Shown here one piece after another: positions 8,318 through 17,560 of a stretch of DNA of 64,000 nucleotides. The notes beneath the pieces are model-generated. The model made no database searches. It saw only the letters and a list, made by a program, of their open reading frames with translations, and was not told where the DNA came from. The translations under genes and the position numbers were made by a program. Origin of the DNA: JAHJDR01 sp964609965 (GTDB taxonomy: Bacteria; UBA10199; JADGCS01). Positions within the stretch are counted from its first letter, which is position 1, and the number at the start of each line of letters is the position of its first letter. The DNA is taken from positions 1 to 64,000 of the forward strand of contig CAZSTS010000007.1 of the NCBI GenBank assembly GCA_964609965.1, read 5' to 3'.

Positions 8318-8773
8318 ATGAAAGTAAGTAACGAAATTGATTATGGCCTAAGAGCAATGACTGTAATTGCTTCTTTTCCAGATAGGATGCTTTCATCCAA
8401 AGAAATTTCAAAAAAATTTGGTATCCCTTATAATTTTCTAACTCTCATTTTGGCAAGGCTTGTCAAAGCAGGCTTGATTACTTCTGTCCAGGGACCAAAA
8501 GGTGGTTATAAGCTCAATTGTGATATGGCAAAGGTAAGTTTTTATGATATTATTTGCGCACTAGATACTAAGTTAGAAATTACAACGTGCGCTTCTGAAA
8601 CAGGGTGTAACTTTGAAGAAATTTGCGGCATTTCACCTGTCTGGAAAAATCTTAATAATAATATGGAATCTTTTCTAAAAGAAGTCACTTTAGCAGACAT
8701 TGCTATGGATAAAGAAGCCTTTCAAAAAATCAAAGAAATTTGTGAAAAAGAATCTCTAGATGGAATTTGCTAG
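8318..8773 (+). CDS. Rrf2-family regulator with IscR-like cysteines
   Basis: A 151-residue Rrf2 transcription factor. The N-terminal winged helix has the family pattern MKVSNEIDYGLRAM, then SSKEISKKFGIPYNFL and VQGPKGGYKL. Three cysteines at 91, 97 and 103 have the C-x5-C-x5-C spacing of the [2Fe-2S] ligands in IscR, so it probably senses Fe-S status or redox. No isc or suf genes are next to it, so its targets are unknown and it should not be called iscR on this evidence. Its last 18 bases overlap the end of the convergent ftsK gene. Confidence 0.9.
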   Translation: MKVSNEIDYGLRAMTVIASFPDRMLSSKEISKKFGIPYNFLTLILARLVKAGLITSVQGPKGGYKLNCDMAKVSFYDIICALDTKLEITTCASETGCNFEEICGISPVWKNLNNNMESFLKEVTLADIAMDKEAFQKIKEICEKESLDGIC

Positions 8774-11092
8774 AACTTCACGCTGGCCTTGCCCATTTGG
8801 CGAAGAAACAATTCCTTCACCTTCCATTTGATCAACAATTCTCGCAGCTCTATTATAACCAATCCTAAATTGTCTTTGAATGCTCGAAATACTCACACGC
8901 TTACTTGAACAAACAGTTTGTACAGCTTGGTCGTAATATTCATCAAAATCTTCTGCCGAAAGTGAGTCAGGACCCGTTTCTGGTTGAATAAGAATCTCTT
9001 CATGATAACAGGGCTTGGCCTGTTTTTTCAAAAAATCAACAATGCGTGCTATTTCTTCCTCTGAAATGTAAGCTCCATGAAGCCTAACCATCTTTGAGCT
9101 ACCAGGAGGCATAAAGAGCATGTCCCCCATGCCTAAAAGATGTTCAGCACCATTGCCATCTAATATTGTCCTGGCATCATGCTTCGATGTGACTCTAAAG
9201 GCAATACGGGATGGAAAGTTTGCCTTGATAAGCCCTGTGATAACATCAACAGAAGGTCTTTGTGTAGCTAGTATGACGTGAATTCCTGCTGCGCGTGCTT
9301 TTTGTGCTAGACGACAAACAGAGTATTCAACTTCTTTTGAACAGGCCATCATGAGATCGGCAAATTCATCGATGACGATAACAATATATGGCAGTCTGCC
9401 AGTGTGTTCGATGGGATCCTCATCAAATCCAGGCTGGGTTGGTTTTTTTGTTTTGTGTTCACCAGCATCAATTTTTTTATTGTATCCTGAAAGATTTCGA
9501 GCACCAAGATCAGAAAGCAGTCTGTAGCGATTATCCATTTCGCGCACAGCCCATTTCAAGGCTAGGTTTGCTTTTTGAGGGCTGGTGACAACAGGGAGAA
9601 GCAGGTGAGGGATTCCTTCATAAATTTGTAACTCGATCATTTTAGGATCAATAAGAATCATCCGGACTTCATCGGGTCTGGCTTTGTAAAGAATTGAGGT
9701 AATCATTGTATTGATAGAAACAGATTTTCCAGAACCAGTAGAGCCAGCAACAAGGAGATGAGGCATTTTTTGAAGATTAGTTACAAAAGGAATGCCTTCG
9801 ATGTTTTTGCCAAGAGCTATTTGGAGTCTGTTATCACTTTTTTGAAATCTCTCATCAACAAGCACATCTTTGAGCCAAACGGTTTCGCGTGAGTGGTTTG
9901 GAATTTCAATACCAATAGCTGCTTTATTAGGTAAGGGAGCAACGATTCTGACTGACCGGCCTCCCATAGCCATAGAAAGGTCATCTGTAAGACTGTTAAT
10001 ACGAGACAGTTTTACACCTGGTGCTGGTTGAAATTCAAACATGGTAATAATAGGACCAGGGTGAATTTCTGTAACATGTCCATCAATAGCAAAATCCTTT
10101 AGCTTGCTTTCTAAAATTCGAGCACTCATTTTTAGACTGTCTTCGTCGATTTCTACGTTATTGGCTGTATCGTAGTCTAAAAAAGCAAGGGGAGGGAGTT
10201 GATACCCTTCTGAAATGTTTTGTAACTCCATTTGATTAACTGATGATTTTAATTTTTGATCTTTACGTTCTAAAATTCGGGGTTCTGTAACCTTGTCATC
10301 GCTTAAAAATTCGGTAATTTTCTTTTCTGATTTTACTGTGGTTTCAGAAATAATTGGTTTTTTAGCTTTTTCTATTTTTATGGCTTTGATTTCAGCTTCT
10401 TTTCTTTTTTTGGCGGCCAAAATCTGTTTGGCTTCTTTTCTTGCTACAAAATATCTTACTAAAAACTTGTGGAAACGTACAATGTGAACAATCATCTGGT
10501 TGCTGAGTGTTCCCAGGCTTTTGCTCAATATGACAGATGAAGAATTTAGGGCTTCAATAACAGACAATTTTGTAGCTAGAATAAAAGTAAGCGCTGCACC
10601 AAAACAAACCAAGAGATAAACACCCCAAGTTCCAAGGTATTGCTTGCCAATCCCTGCTAATAACTTGCCAATGGTTCCTCCTGCATTGATGCTATGCTCG
10701 CCATAAGAAAATTCGACAAAAATAAGCTGAAATAAAATAGCTATGAACGAAATACAAACCAAAAACACGATAAAATCTAGAAGCCTGGGTTTTGTTCTTT
10801 GATTAGTAAACACTAATAAGGAATTTATGATAAAGTAGAGACCCAAGAAGTAAACTCCACCACCAAATAAGAAGAACAAAGCACCTGCTATATGTGATCC
10901 AGCAACGCCACCTAGGTTGTTTATGTTATGGTAAGTGCCGGATGAAAAAAATGAGGGATCAAGTGGATTATAACTAAAGATACACAGGTAATAAAAGGCC
11001 CCAACCAAAAGGAGGAGAAGGGCTAAGATTTCTTTTTTTACCGAAAAAAAGTTGTTTTCATTGTTTTTTTGTCGTTTCTTTTTTGCTCTCAT
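8756..11092 (-). CDS. ftsK: DNA translocase FtsK
   Basis: FtsK anchors at the division septum and pumps chromosome dimers for resolution at dif. Residues about 20-190 hold four to five membrane segments, followed by a short charged linker (about 210-300). The RecA-like motor has the P-loop GSTGSGKS near residue 450 and Walker B IVIVIDEFADLM near 570. The C-terminal winged-helix gamma domain (about 700-775, RVSISSIQRQFRIGYNRA) reads KOPS-like sequences. At 778 residues it is the short-linker form. It starts three bases after ftsZ, extending the dcw cluster, and ends convergently inside the Rrf2 gene. Confidence 0.97.
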   Translation of the reverse strand: MRAKKKRQKNNENNFFSVKKEILALLLLLVGAFYYLCIFSYNPLDPSFFSSGTYHNINNLGGVAGSHIAGALFFLFGGGVYFLGLYFIINSLLVFTNQRTKPRLLDFIVFLVCISFIAILFQLIFVEFSYGEHSINAGGTIGKLLAGIGKQYLGTWGVYLLVCFGAALTFILATKLSVIEALNSSSVILSKSLGTLSNQMIVHIVRFHKFLVRYFVARKEAKQILAAKKRKEAEIKAIKIEKAKKPIISETTVKSEKKITEFLSDDKVTEPRILERKDQKLKSSVNQMELQNISEGYQLPPLAFLDYDTANNVEIDEDSLKMSARILESKLKDFAIDGHVTEIHPGPIITMFEFQPAPGVKLSRINSLTDDLSMAMGGRSVRIVAPLPNKAAIGIEIPNHSRETVWLKDVLVDERFQKSDNRLQIALGKNIEGIPFVTNLQKMPHLLVAGSTGSGKSVSINTMITSILYKARPDEVRMILIDPKMIELQIYEGIPHLLLPVVTSPQKANLALKWAVREMDNRYRLLSDLGARNLSGYNKKIDAGEHKTKKPTQPGFDEDPIEHTGRLPYIVIVIDEFADLMMACSKEVEYSVCRLAQKARAAGIHVILATQRPSVDVITGLIKANFPSRIAFRVTSKHDARTILDGNGAEHLLGMGDMLFMPPGSSKMVRLHGAYISEEEIARIVDFLKKQAKPCYHEEILIQPETGPDSLSAEDFDEYYDQAVQTVCSSKRVSISSIQRQFRIGYNRAARIVDQMEGEGIVSSPNGQGQREVLANSI

Positions 11093-11095
11093 AAA

Positions 11096-12787
11096 TTAAT
11101 CCGCTCGCCGTCTTATAAAAGCAGGGATGTCATAAACATCATCGTCCTGTGTGTTGACGGTGCTCATTTCTCTTAGTGTTTTCTTAAACTCAGATTGTTC
11201 ACGATTAAATTTTGTTGGTTTTCTTGTCCATTCACCATCAATATTTACTTCATGAATTATCTGTTGAGAATTATTTTGGGTGTTTGAAGAGGGGTTTCCT
11301 GTAGGGCGTTTAGATCGAGGCTGTTTAGTTTCTGAAATGGATTCACCCCAAGCTGAGATGTCTTTTTTCCCCTGAAAAATGCTCCCAGATTCCTCTTGGT
11401 TCCCAAAAAGTTGGGTTTTACACTCCGCTTCTTGATGTGTTAACGCATTACTGTTTTCAGAAGTGATTTCCTGTAAATTTTGATCCGCAGGATACGCCCT
11501 TTGGGTGTTGTTGGAGCCTTCATTAAGAGAAAGAGAAATTTCTTTTGAGGGAGTGTTAGGTTCTGGTTCAGCAGTATTTAGGCTCTCAGACCAAGTGCTG
11601 ATGTCTTTATTTGATAGAGCTGTCATCATGTCGTTGCGGGCTGATTCTGAAGAGTTATTCCCTTGTTCAAAACCAGAAAACACATCTTCTAATGTGGCAT
11701 TTTCTTTCTTCTCTTCTGCTAAACTTGGTTTTTCTTGTGGTGTGTAAGTTTTTTTGACTTTTTTATTTAACCAACTTCCTGCCTGATCAAGTGATTTGGA
11801 AGAGGTTTCTTTGTCTAGTGCTTTGAGGTGTTCGCTATCAAAACCAGTGGCTATAACTGTAACTGAGATTTCATCAGACATATTATCATCAATCACTGAT
11901 CCAAAAATAATATTGGCGTTTTCATGTGCTTCTTGCTGAATAAGTTTACAGGCTTCGTTGACTTCAAACAAAGTCATGTTTGAAGAGCCAGTGATGTTTA
12001 GAAGCAATCCAGTGGCTCCAGAGATAGAAATATTTTCGAGCAAAGGTGATGTGATGGCCAGACGAGCTGCTTCGAGAGCTCTGTTTTCGCCGCTCGCTAC
12101 ACCTGTTCCCATAAGAGCAACACCAGCGGCTCTCATGATTGTGTTTACATCTGCAAAATCAAGATTGATGAGTCCTGGCGTTGTGATAAGATCTGAAATT
12201 CCTCTTACGGCCTGTAAGAGGACATGATCAGCCATTTTAAAACTATCAACAATCGGTGTGTTTTTATCTACGAGATTTAAAAGATTGTCATTTGGAATAC
12301 AAATCAGAGTGTCTACTTCGTCCTGAAGTGCTTTGATGCCTTCTTCGGCTTGGCGCATGCGCTTCTTTCCTTCAAAAGAAAATGGCTTGGTCACAATACC
12401 GACTGTGAGAAGGCCTAGTTTTTTGGCTGTTTTTGCAATAACTGGGGCAGCCCCTGTTCCTGTTCCTCCGCCCATCCCAGCAGTAATAAAAATCATGTCA
12501 GTGCCTTTGAGGGATTCTTGAAGCATGCTAACATCTTCTATGGCAGCATCTCGACCAATATTAGGATTGGCTCCCGCACCTAATCCCTTGGTGAGCTGGC
12601 CACCAATTTGTATCTTTGTAGGAGCTTCATTTTGCTTAAGAGCCTGAATGTCGGTATTGATCACTGTAAAGTCAATGCCTTCAAGCCGTGCACGCATCAT
12701 AGTTTTGATAGCGTTACCACCGCCACCGCCAACACCAACAACTTTAATTCTAGCCGTGACACTTAAGTCTTCTTCAAATTCAAACAT
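11096..12787 (-). CDS. ftsZ: Cell division protein FtsZ with long linker
   Basis: FtsZ is the tubulin-like GTPase that forms the cytokinetic ring. The GTP-binding core spans about residues 10-320, with the tubulin signature GGGTGTGAAP at 106-115 and VDTLICIPNDNLL. A long, low-complexity linker of about 225 residues (Ser/Asn/Glu-rich) follows, making the protein 563 residues against about 380 in E. coli. The last 15 residues, ending DIPAFIRRRAD, form the conserved C-terminal peptide that binds FtsA and other tethers. It lies between ftsA and ftsK. Confidence 0.98.
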   Translation of the reverse strand: MFEFEEDLSVTARIKVVGVGGGGGNAIKTMMRARLEGIDFTVINTDIQALKQNEAPTKIQIGGQLTKGLGAGANPNIGRDAAIEDVSMLQESLKGTDMIFITAGMGGGTGTGAAPVIAKTAKKLGLLTVGIVTKPFSFEGKKRMRQAEEGIKALQDEVDTLICIPNDNLLNLVDKNTPIVDSFKMADHVLLQAVRGISDLITTPGLINLDFADVNTIMRAAGVALMGTGVASGENRALEAARLAITSPLLENISISGATGLLLNITGSSNMTLFEVNEACKLIQQEAHENANIIFGSVIDDNMSDEISVTVIATGFDSEHLKALDKETSSKSLDQAGSWLNKKVKKTYTPQEKPSLAEEKKENATLEDVFSGFEQGNNSSESARNDMMTALSNKDISTWSESLNTAEPEPNTPSKEISLSLNEGSNNTQRAYPADQNLQEITSENSNALTHQEAECKTQLFGNQEESGSIFQGKKDISAWGESISETKQPRSKRPTGNPSSNTQNNSQQIIHEVNIDGEWTRKPTKFNREQSEFKKTLREMSTVNTQDDDVYDIPAFIRRRAD

Positions 12788-12814
12788 GAAAAACCTCCAA
12801 AAAACTTATTCCCA

Positions 12815-14035
12815 TTAAAAAACATCTTCAAGCCAAGTTCGCATTTTCTCTTTTACCTTAAAATAGACGCCATTGCCCTTAGGACGCATGGTTTGTCTCT
12901 TTTGGTAGCCATAAAGCACGAGACCAACGCCTGTTGTGTAAATAGGGCTACTCACAACATCGACCAAACCCCCAATGCCTCGAGGAGTAGCTTTCACTAC
13001 TGGAAAATCAAAAATTTGTTCTGCCAGTTCCGCTGTGCCATCCATGTTAGCAACGCCACCTGTGAGAACAACACCAGAAGCAATACTGTCTTCATAACCC
13101 GAATGCATGATTTCCTGTCTTACCAATTCAAAAATCTCTTCAACTCTTGGTTCGATAATTTCTGCTAAAATTTGTCGTGAAAGAACACGAGATTTCCGTC
13201 CACCAACAGAGGGAACATCAATCGTGTCTGTTTTATTGATTAAGCCTGAGAGAGAACACCCATATTTTTGTTTAATCTTTTCTGCTTCGAGAGCTGGTGT
13301 TCGCAATCCAATAGCAATGTCATTTGTAATGTGATTTCCGCCTAGAGGGATTGATGCTGTATGCACAACACTGCCATTAACATAGATGAGAATATCTGTT
13401 GTGCCACCGCCCATATCAAGAACAATAACTCCGAGTTCTTTTTCGTCTTCTGATAATGAAGCGTAAGAACTTGAAAGAGGGCTTAAAACAACATCGTTAA
13501 CATTAATGCCACAGCGAGTAGCGCATTTGATAATATTTTGTATGCAAGAAACAGAAGCTGTTACAATATGAACGTTTGATTCAAACTTTGATCCAGCCAT
13601 GCCTAGAGGCTCTTTAATCCCGTCTTGGTCATCTACGATAAATTCTTGAGGGATAACGTGAATGATTTCTCGATCCATAGTCATCACAACAGCTGATGCA
13701 CCATCTATTACTCTTTCTATGTCGCGATCAGTTATTAGTTTATTTTTTACAGAAACAATGCTGTGGCTATTAATCCCTTTAATATGGCTTCCTGATATAG
13801 CAGCATAAACAGAAAGAATATCACAACCAGCCATGAGTTCGGCTTCTTCAATAGCCTTTTTTATTGATTCAATGGTTGCTTCTATGTTGACAATAACGCC
13901 CTTTCTTAGGCCCCGAGAAGGGTGCGAGCCAATTCCTATAATGTCTACTCCATCATGTGTGACTTCGCCAACGACAGCACAGACTTTTGTCGTGCCAATG
14001 TCTAGCCCTACAATTAGATTTTCTTTTTTTGCCAT
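12815..14035 (-). CDS. ftsA: Cell division protein FtsA
   Basis: FtsA is the actin-like ATPase that tethers FtsZ to the membrane. The 406 residues include the phosphate-1 motif VGLDIGTTKVCAVV, VIVLDMGGGTTDI (phosphate 2) and VLTGGVANMDG (adenosine site). The C-terminal amphipathic membrane helix is represented by KVKEKMRTWLEDVF. It is followed closely by ftsZ. Its leader contains a hairpin motif shared with the rsmH leader, and a further G/C-rich hairpin separates it from ftsQ, so part of ftsAZ expression may start or be regulated here. Confidence 0.98.
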   Translation of the reverse strand: MAKKENLIVGLDIGTTKVCAVVGEVTHDGVDIIGIGSHPSRGLRKGVIVNIEATIESIKKAIEEAELMAGCDILSVYAAISGSHIKGINSHSIVSVKNKLITDRDIERVIDGASAVVMTMDREIIHVIPQEFIVDDQDGIKEPLGMAGSKFESNVHIVTASVSCIQNIIKCATRCGINVNDVVLSPLSSSYASLSEDEKELGVIVLDMGGGTTDILIYVNGSVVHTASIPLGGNHITNDIAIGLRTPALEAEKIKQKYGCSLSGLINKTDTIDVPSVGGRKSRVLSRQILAEIIEPRVEEIFELVRQEIMHSGYEDSIASGVVLTGGVANMDGTAELAEQIFDFPVVKATPRGIGGLVDVVSSPIYTTGVGLVLYGYQKRQTMRPKGNGVYFKVKEKMRTWLEDVF

Positions 14036-14100
14036 AATTTATTCCTTTTCACCCCAAAGATTGGGTTTGCTTACCCGTCCTTTGTGGTGTTGATGTATTA
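14036..14100 (-). promoter_or_regulatory. ftsA leader motif shared with rsmH leader
   Basis: On the minus strand the leader carries AGCAAACCCAA followed by TTTGGGG, preceded by GTTAATACATCAA and AAAGG. The rsmH leader (28642-28700) shows the same blocks in the same order and at the same distance from the ATG. The ACCCAA/TTGGG parts can pair as a short stem with a three-base loop. The role is unknown; a protein site or a translational control element are both possible. Confidence 0.45.
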
Positions 14101-14113
14101 ACTTTTTCAGTTT

Positions 14114-14140
14114 GATGCCCCGTAGCTTGCTGCGGGGTCA
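14114..14140. repeat. REP-like GC-rich hairpin between ftsQ and ftsA
   Basis: ATGCCCCGTAGC and GCTGCGGGGTCAT form a ten-pair stem (with two G-T wobbles) around a very short loop. No T-run follows on the minus strand, so it is not a typical terminator. It looks like an intergenic palindromic repeat. Confidence 0.55.
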
Positions 14141-14176
14141 TTCATATAAACAACATTAATAACACACCTAGCAATC

Positions 14177-15001
14177 TTAAGGAAGTAGTGCTGTTTTAAT
14201 GCTAAGTGGTTTCCTTGCAACTACTCTCCCTGGCTTGTCCAAGTCTAGCCGCACAAAAAAAGTGCGTTCATAATGTTTTGACAATTTGAATTTTTCCAGA
14301 CTTTGTTGTTTTTTTACAAAGTCATTACGGCCATAATAAATTTCTGTGTTTCTGTTTTTTGTAAAAATAGTAAAACCAAGAATAGGATCAAAGTGAATTT
14401 CGGAAACGGGATCTGCTTTATAAAACTCCTGGTCTTGTAAAAAAATGAGCATGGCTACAGTAAAATCAAAATATGTTTTAGCTAGATTTGGGTATTGTTT
14501 AATAAAAGTACTTTCAAGCCCTGTGATAACAGGCAGATCGCGTGGATCGCCTTTTTCTAGCTTTTTAAAGATGTTCCCGCCTTTGTCTGTTAGGTACATT
14601 TTTTTTGTAAGCAATATAGCCAGCGGTTCTCTTTCTGTAATGTGTATTTGAATTGTATCAGGAAATTTTCTTCTAACCCTGACTGTTTTAATCCAATTGA
14701 AGCGTAAGATTCTTTTTTGAATATTACCAAGATTCACAGTGAAGAGTTTGTCTCCGTTTTCAATTTCAGAAAGAGTAAGAATGTTCTCGCGTGAAAGATG
14801 GGTAATGTCTCCTAGGATCTCGACATTTTTTATACAAAGAGCATCAGAGGCTTTTAAATATAATGCGAGAGACAGAATAGACAAACCAATAAACACAGCT
14901 AAAGCTATTTGTGCTGTTTTACGTAGGAAATAAAATTTTCCTCTGTAGAGCTGAGGCCTTTGTTGCCATTTTCTGTTCTGATTTTTTTTAAGTGAAAACA
15001 C
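14177..15001 (-). CDS. ftsQ: Cell division protein FtsQ
   Basis: FtsQ is a bitopic divisome protein that connects early and late division proteins. Of 274 residues, a single membrane segment lies at about 31-50 (AQIALAVFIGLSILSLALYL). The POTRA domain follows (about 52-120, CIKNVEILGDITHLSRENIL to ITEREPLA), then the beta domain. Translation starts at a GTG whose G is also the last base of the murB TAG stop (TAGTG), so the two are translationally coupled. No ddl gene lies between murB and ftsQ, unlike many dcw clusters. Confidence 0.93.
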   Translation of the reverse strand: MFSLKKNQNRKWQQRPQLYRGKFYFLRKTAQIALAVFIGLSILSLALYLKASDALCIKNVEILGDITHLSRENILTLSEIENGDKLFTVNLGNIQKRILRFNWIKTVRVRRKFPDTIQIHITEREPLAILLTKKMYLTDKGGNIFKKLEKGDPRDLPVITGLESTFIKQYPNLAKTYFDFTVAMLIFLQDQEFYKADPVSEIHFDPILGFTIFTKNRNTEIYYGRNDFVKKQQSLEKFKLSKHYERTFFVRLDLDKPGRVVARKPLSIKTALLP

Positions 15002-16065
15002 TACTCTAAATCCTCCCCAACTATCTTGATTTCTGTTTCGAGAACAATGCTACTCGATTGTTTTACTTTATCCTTAATCAAATTAATAAGAGCGATCACA
15101 TCAGAAGCCTTTGCATTTCCTTCGTTTACAATAAAGTTTGCGTGTTTAAGAGAAATGCGGGCTCCGCCAATACGAATGTTCTTTAACCCTGCCTCATCAA
15201 TGAGCTGTCCTGCTGAAACAACCATGTCACTCTTGTGGACGGGCTGAGGGTTTTTAAAAACAGAGCCGAGACTTGGAAATTCTAAAGGTTGTTTGTTTGT
15301 CCGGCTCTCTTGGTATCGTTGCATAAGGGCGTCTGCTTCTTCTGGAGAGGTGAAGTCCTGAAACCTAAATAGGACACTGAGAATAATATTAGATTTAGAA
15401 AGCTTTAAGGCTCGGTACTCAAAATCTAAGTGTTCTCGTGAAAGAGTTTTTTCTTCACCTTCTTTTGTGAAAATAGTGATATTTCTCACAACATCTTTGA
15501 TTTCTTTTGCTGGCGTGCCGGCATTCATTTTTACAATGCCTCCGATGCTTCCTGGTATGCCCGCTAAGGGTATAATGTCGGAAAGCCCGAGATCTTTTGT
15601 TGCATTAACGAGCTTTGAAAACTGCAATCCCGAGTCAGCTAAAATATCAATATGGTTATCTGTTTTTTCTATTATCGAATGCTCGTTGAACTCTTTATAA
15701 ACCGAAATCACAAAACCCCGTATGCCACCATCACGTACAAGTGTGTTGGCGCCAGACCCATGAAAGTAATAAGGGATGCCGTTTTCTTGAGCTAATTTAA
15801 CAGCGGTGAGAAGGTCTTCTTTTGAGCTTGGCTTAAGAAAAACATCAGCTTTGCCACCTACCTTGATATAAGAATGCTTAGCCATGGGCTCATCAAACAA
15901 TATCTCGCCATTAAATTTTATTTTTAGAGTGTCTTTAATTTCTTGTGTAATAAAGTCTCTTTTTTTCTTTTGCCACCGCTTAAGAATTTCTTGTTGAAAC
16001 GAGTTAAGACGTGTGGGCTTAGTGTCTTGAGGTTGTATTTTTTTGTTTTCTTCGTTTGTTGTCAT
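15001..16065 (-). CDS. murB: UDP-N-acetylenolpyruvoylglucosamine reductase MurB
   Basis: MurB reduces UDP-GlcNAc-enolpyruvate to UDP-MurNAc with FAD and NADPH. Of 354 residues, the FAD-binding domain starts near 60 (YIKVGGKADVFLKP, GSGANTLVRDGGIRGFVI), and LAGIPGSIGG and PSLGSVFKNP mark the active-site regions. The first 50 residues are a charged extension not needed by the fold. Residues 11-16 (QPQDTK) are encoded by two octamer repeat units that also occur in the CPBP gene at 48904-48935. It ends in a one-base overlap with ftsQ. Confidence 0.95.
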   Translation of the reverse strand: MTTNEENKKIQPQDTKPTRLNSFQQEILKRWQKKKRDFITQEIKDTLKIKFNGEILFDEPMAKHSYIKVGGKADVFLKPSSKEDLLTAVKLAQENGIPYYFHGSGANTLVRDGGIRGFVISVYKEFNEHSIIEKTDNHIDILADSGLQFSKLVNATKDLGLSDIIPLAGIPGSIGGIVKMNAGTPAKEIKDVVRNITIFTKEGEEKTLSREHLDFEYRALKLSKSNIILSVLFRFQDFTSPEEADALMQRYQESRTNKQPLEFPSLGSVFKNPQPVHKSDMVVSAGQLIDEAGLKNIRIGGARISLKHANFIVNEGNAKASDVIALINLIKDKVKQSSSIVLETEIKIVGEDLE

Positions 16066-16077
16066 GGTGTTCTCATC

Positions 16078-16115
16078 CTCCTTCGTCAGCCTAGGCTGAC
16101 TACGGCGGACGGGCT
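16078..16115. repeat. Palindromic intergenic repeat between murC and murB
   Basis: A perfect 16-base palindrome, GTCAGCCTAGGCTGAC (16085-16100), is flanked by CCTTC on the left and GGCGGACGGG on the right. It looks like a dispersed G/C-rich intergenic element in an otherwise AT-rich context. No terminator T-run is attached. Confidence 0.6.
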
Positions 16116-16180
16116 GTCTTAATTTGTTTTTCTTATTAGGCCAAGAATCCTAGGTTCAGTGTCCTTCGGATTCATGCCGG

Positions 16181-17560
16181 TTATATAAATTTCTTAGCTA
16201 GCTCTCTAGCTATTTGTCTTGCCTTTTTTGTAACATCTCCCGCACCTAAGCTTAAAAAAACATCACCAGGTTGTATTTGCGAAAGCACTTTGTTGAGTGC
16301 ATGCTTAGTGTTAGGAAGATATTCGGCATGGGTTTTATTTCTTTTTCTAATTGTGTCAGCTAGTTTTTTACCGCTGACACCCCTTATTGGCGATTCGCTT
16401 GCTGCATAGATCTCTGTGACAAAGAGATGGTCTGCTTTGTCAAAACTGTTTACAAAATCTTTAAATAGATCTCTTGTTCTCGTATAACGGTGAGGTTGAA
16501 ACAAGACGACCAATCTTCCAGGAAAAGCTCGTTTAACAGTTTTTACAGTTGCTGCAATTTCTGAGGGATGATGTCCATAATCATCAATGGCTGTGATTTT
16601 ATTGTTTCGGAACAAGACTTCCATTCGTCTTCCAACGCCCTTGAAATCGATCAAACCCTTTTTTATTTTCTTTATGTTAATGCCTATTTCATCGCCTACA
16701 GCAATGGCAGCTAATGAGTTAAGTATGTTGTGCTTACCTGGAATGCTTAGCTTAATGCTGTCGACATAAGTGTCTTTTTTATAAAGATCATAACAACAAA
16801 TGGCCCCTTCGTACGTAATGTCTCTAGCATTGTAATCGTGTTTTGGAGAAAATCCGTAGAGAACGTAGCGTTTCTCAAGTTTTTTGCTTAAAGCCATCAC
16901 TTCTTTATCTTCGCCACAAAGAATAGCGAGACCATAGAAGGGGAGTTGATGACAAAATTGTAAAAAGGCCTCTCTGTATTTTGCAAAACACCCGTAATGA
17001 TCCATGTGCTCATGGTCCATATTAGTCACCACAGCGATTGTAGGCATGAGCTTTAAAAATGAACCGTCAGATTCATCTGCTTCGGCTATCATGAAATCAC
17101 CTTTGCCTAGTTTTGCAGTTGATCTTAAACTCTTTACTTTTCCACCGATGATGACTGTTGGGTCATATTTTCCAGCATTAAGTACAGCGGCGAGCAAAGA
17201 GGTTGTTGTTGTTTTTCCATGGGTGCCAGCAACAGCCACGCTGTATTTAGCAAGACGCATGATTTCGGCGAGCATTTCAGCTCTTTGAATAACGAGAATT
17301 CCCTGTTTTGTGGCTTCTGTTACTTCGGGATTTGTTGCTTTGATTGCCGAAGAAACAACTACGACGTCGACATCAGAAATATTTTTGGCATGATGTCCAA
17401 TGTGGATCTTGGCTCCGAGTCTTTTGAGTCTTTTTGTAATGCCACTGCGTTTAATATCAGAACCACTTACCGGGTAGCCTAAGTTGAGCAAAATTTCTGC
17501 AATACCACTCATCCCGATTCCACCGATACCAACAAAGTATGTGTGAAGTTTGTTATACAT
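16181..17560 (-). CDS. murC: UDP-N-acetylmuramate--L-alanine ligase MurC
   Basis: MurC adds L-alanine to UDP-MurNAc, the first step of the peptide stem. The 459-residue ligase has the N-terminal Rossmann glycine loop GIGGIGMSGIA, the ATP loop AGTHGKTTTT at 111-120, and the central-domain sequences EADESDGSFL and TNMDHEHMDHYG. The C-terminal domain includes DDYGHHPSEIAAT and FQPHRYTR. Its start overlaps the end of murG by eight bases. Confidence 0.98.
   Translation of the reverse strand: MYNKLHTYFVGIGGIGMSGIAEILLNLGYPVSGSDIKRSGITKRLKRLGAKIHIGHHAKNISDVDVVVVSSAIKATNPEVTEATKQGILVIQRAEMLAEIMRLAKYSVAVAGTHGKTTTTSLLAAVLNAGKYDPTVIIGGKVKSLRSTAKLGKGDFMIAEADESDGSFLKLMPTIAVVTNMDHEHMDHYGCFAKYREAFLQFCHQLPFYGLAILCGEDKEVMALSKKLEKRYVLYGFSPKHDYNARDITYEGAICCYDLYKKDTYVDSIKLSIPGKHNILNSLAAIAVGDEIGINIKKIKKGLIDFKGVGRRMEVLFRNNKITAIDDYGHHPSEIAATVKTVKRAFPGRLVVLFQPHRYTRTRDLFKDFVNSFDKADHLFVTEIYAASESPIRGVSGKKLADTIRKRNKTHAEYLPNTKHALNKVLSQIQPGDVFLSLGAGDVTKKARQIARELAKKFI

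Noticed and set aside
8318..8773. Naming the Rrf2 gene iscR
   Set aside because: The cysteine spacing fits, but no isc or suf genes are adjacent, so only a general IscR-like call is made.
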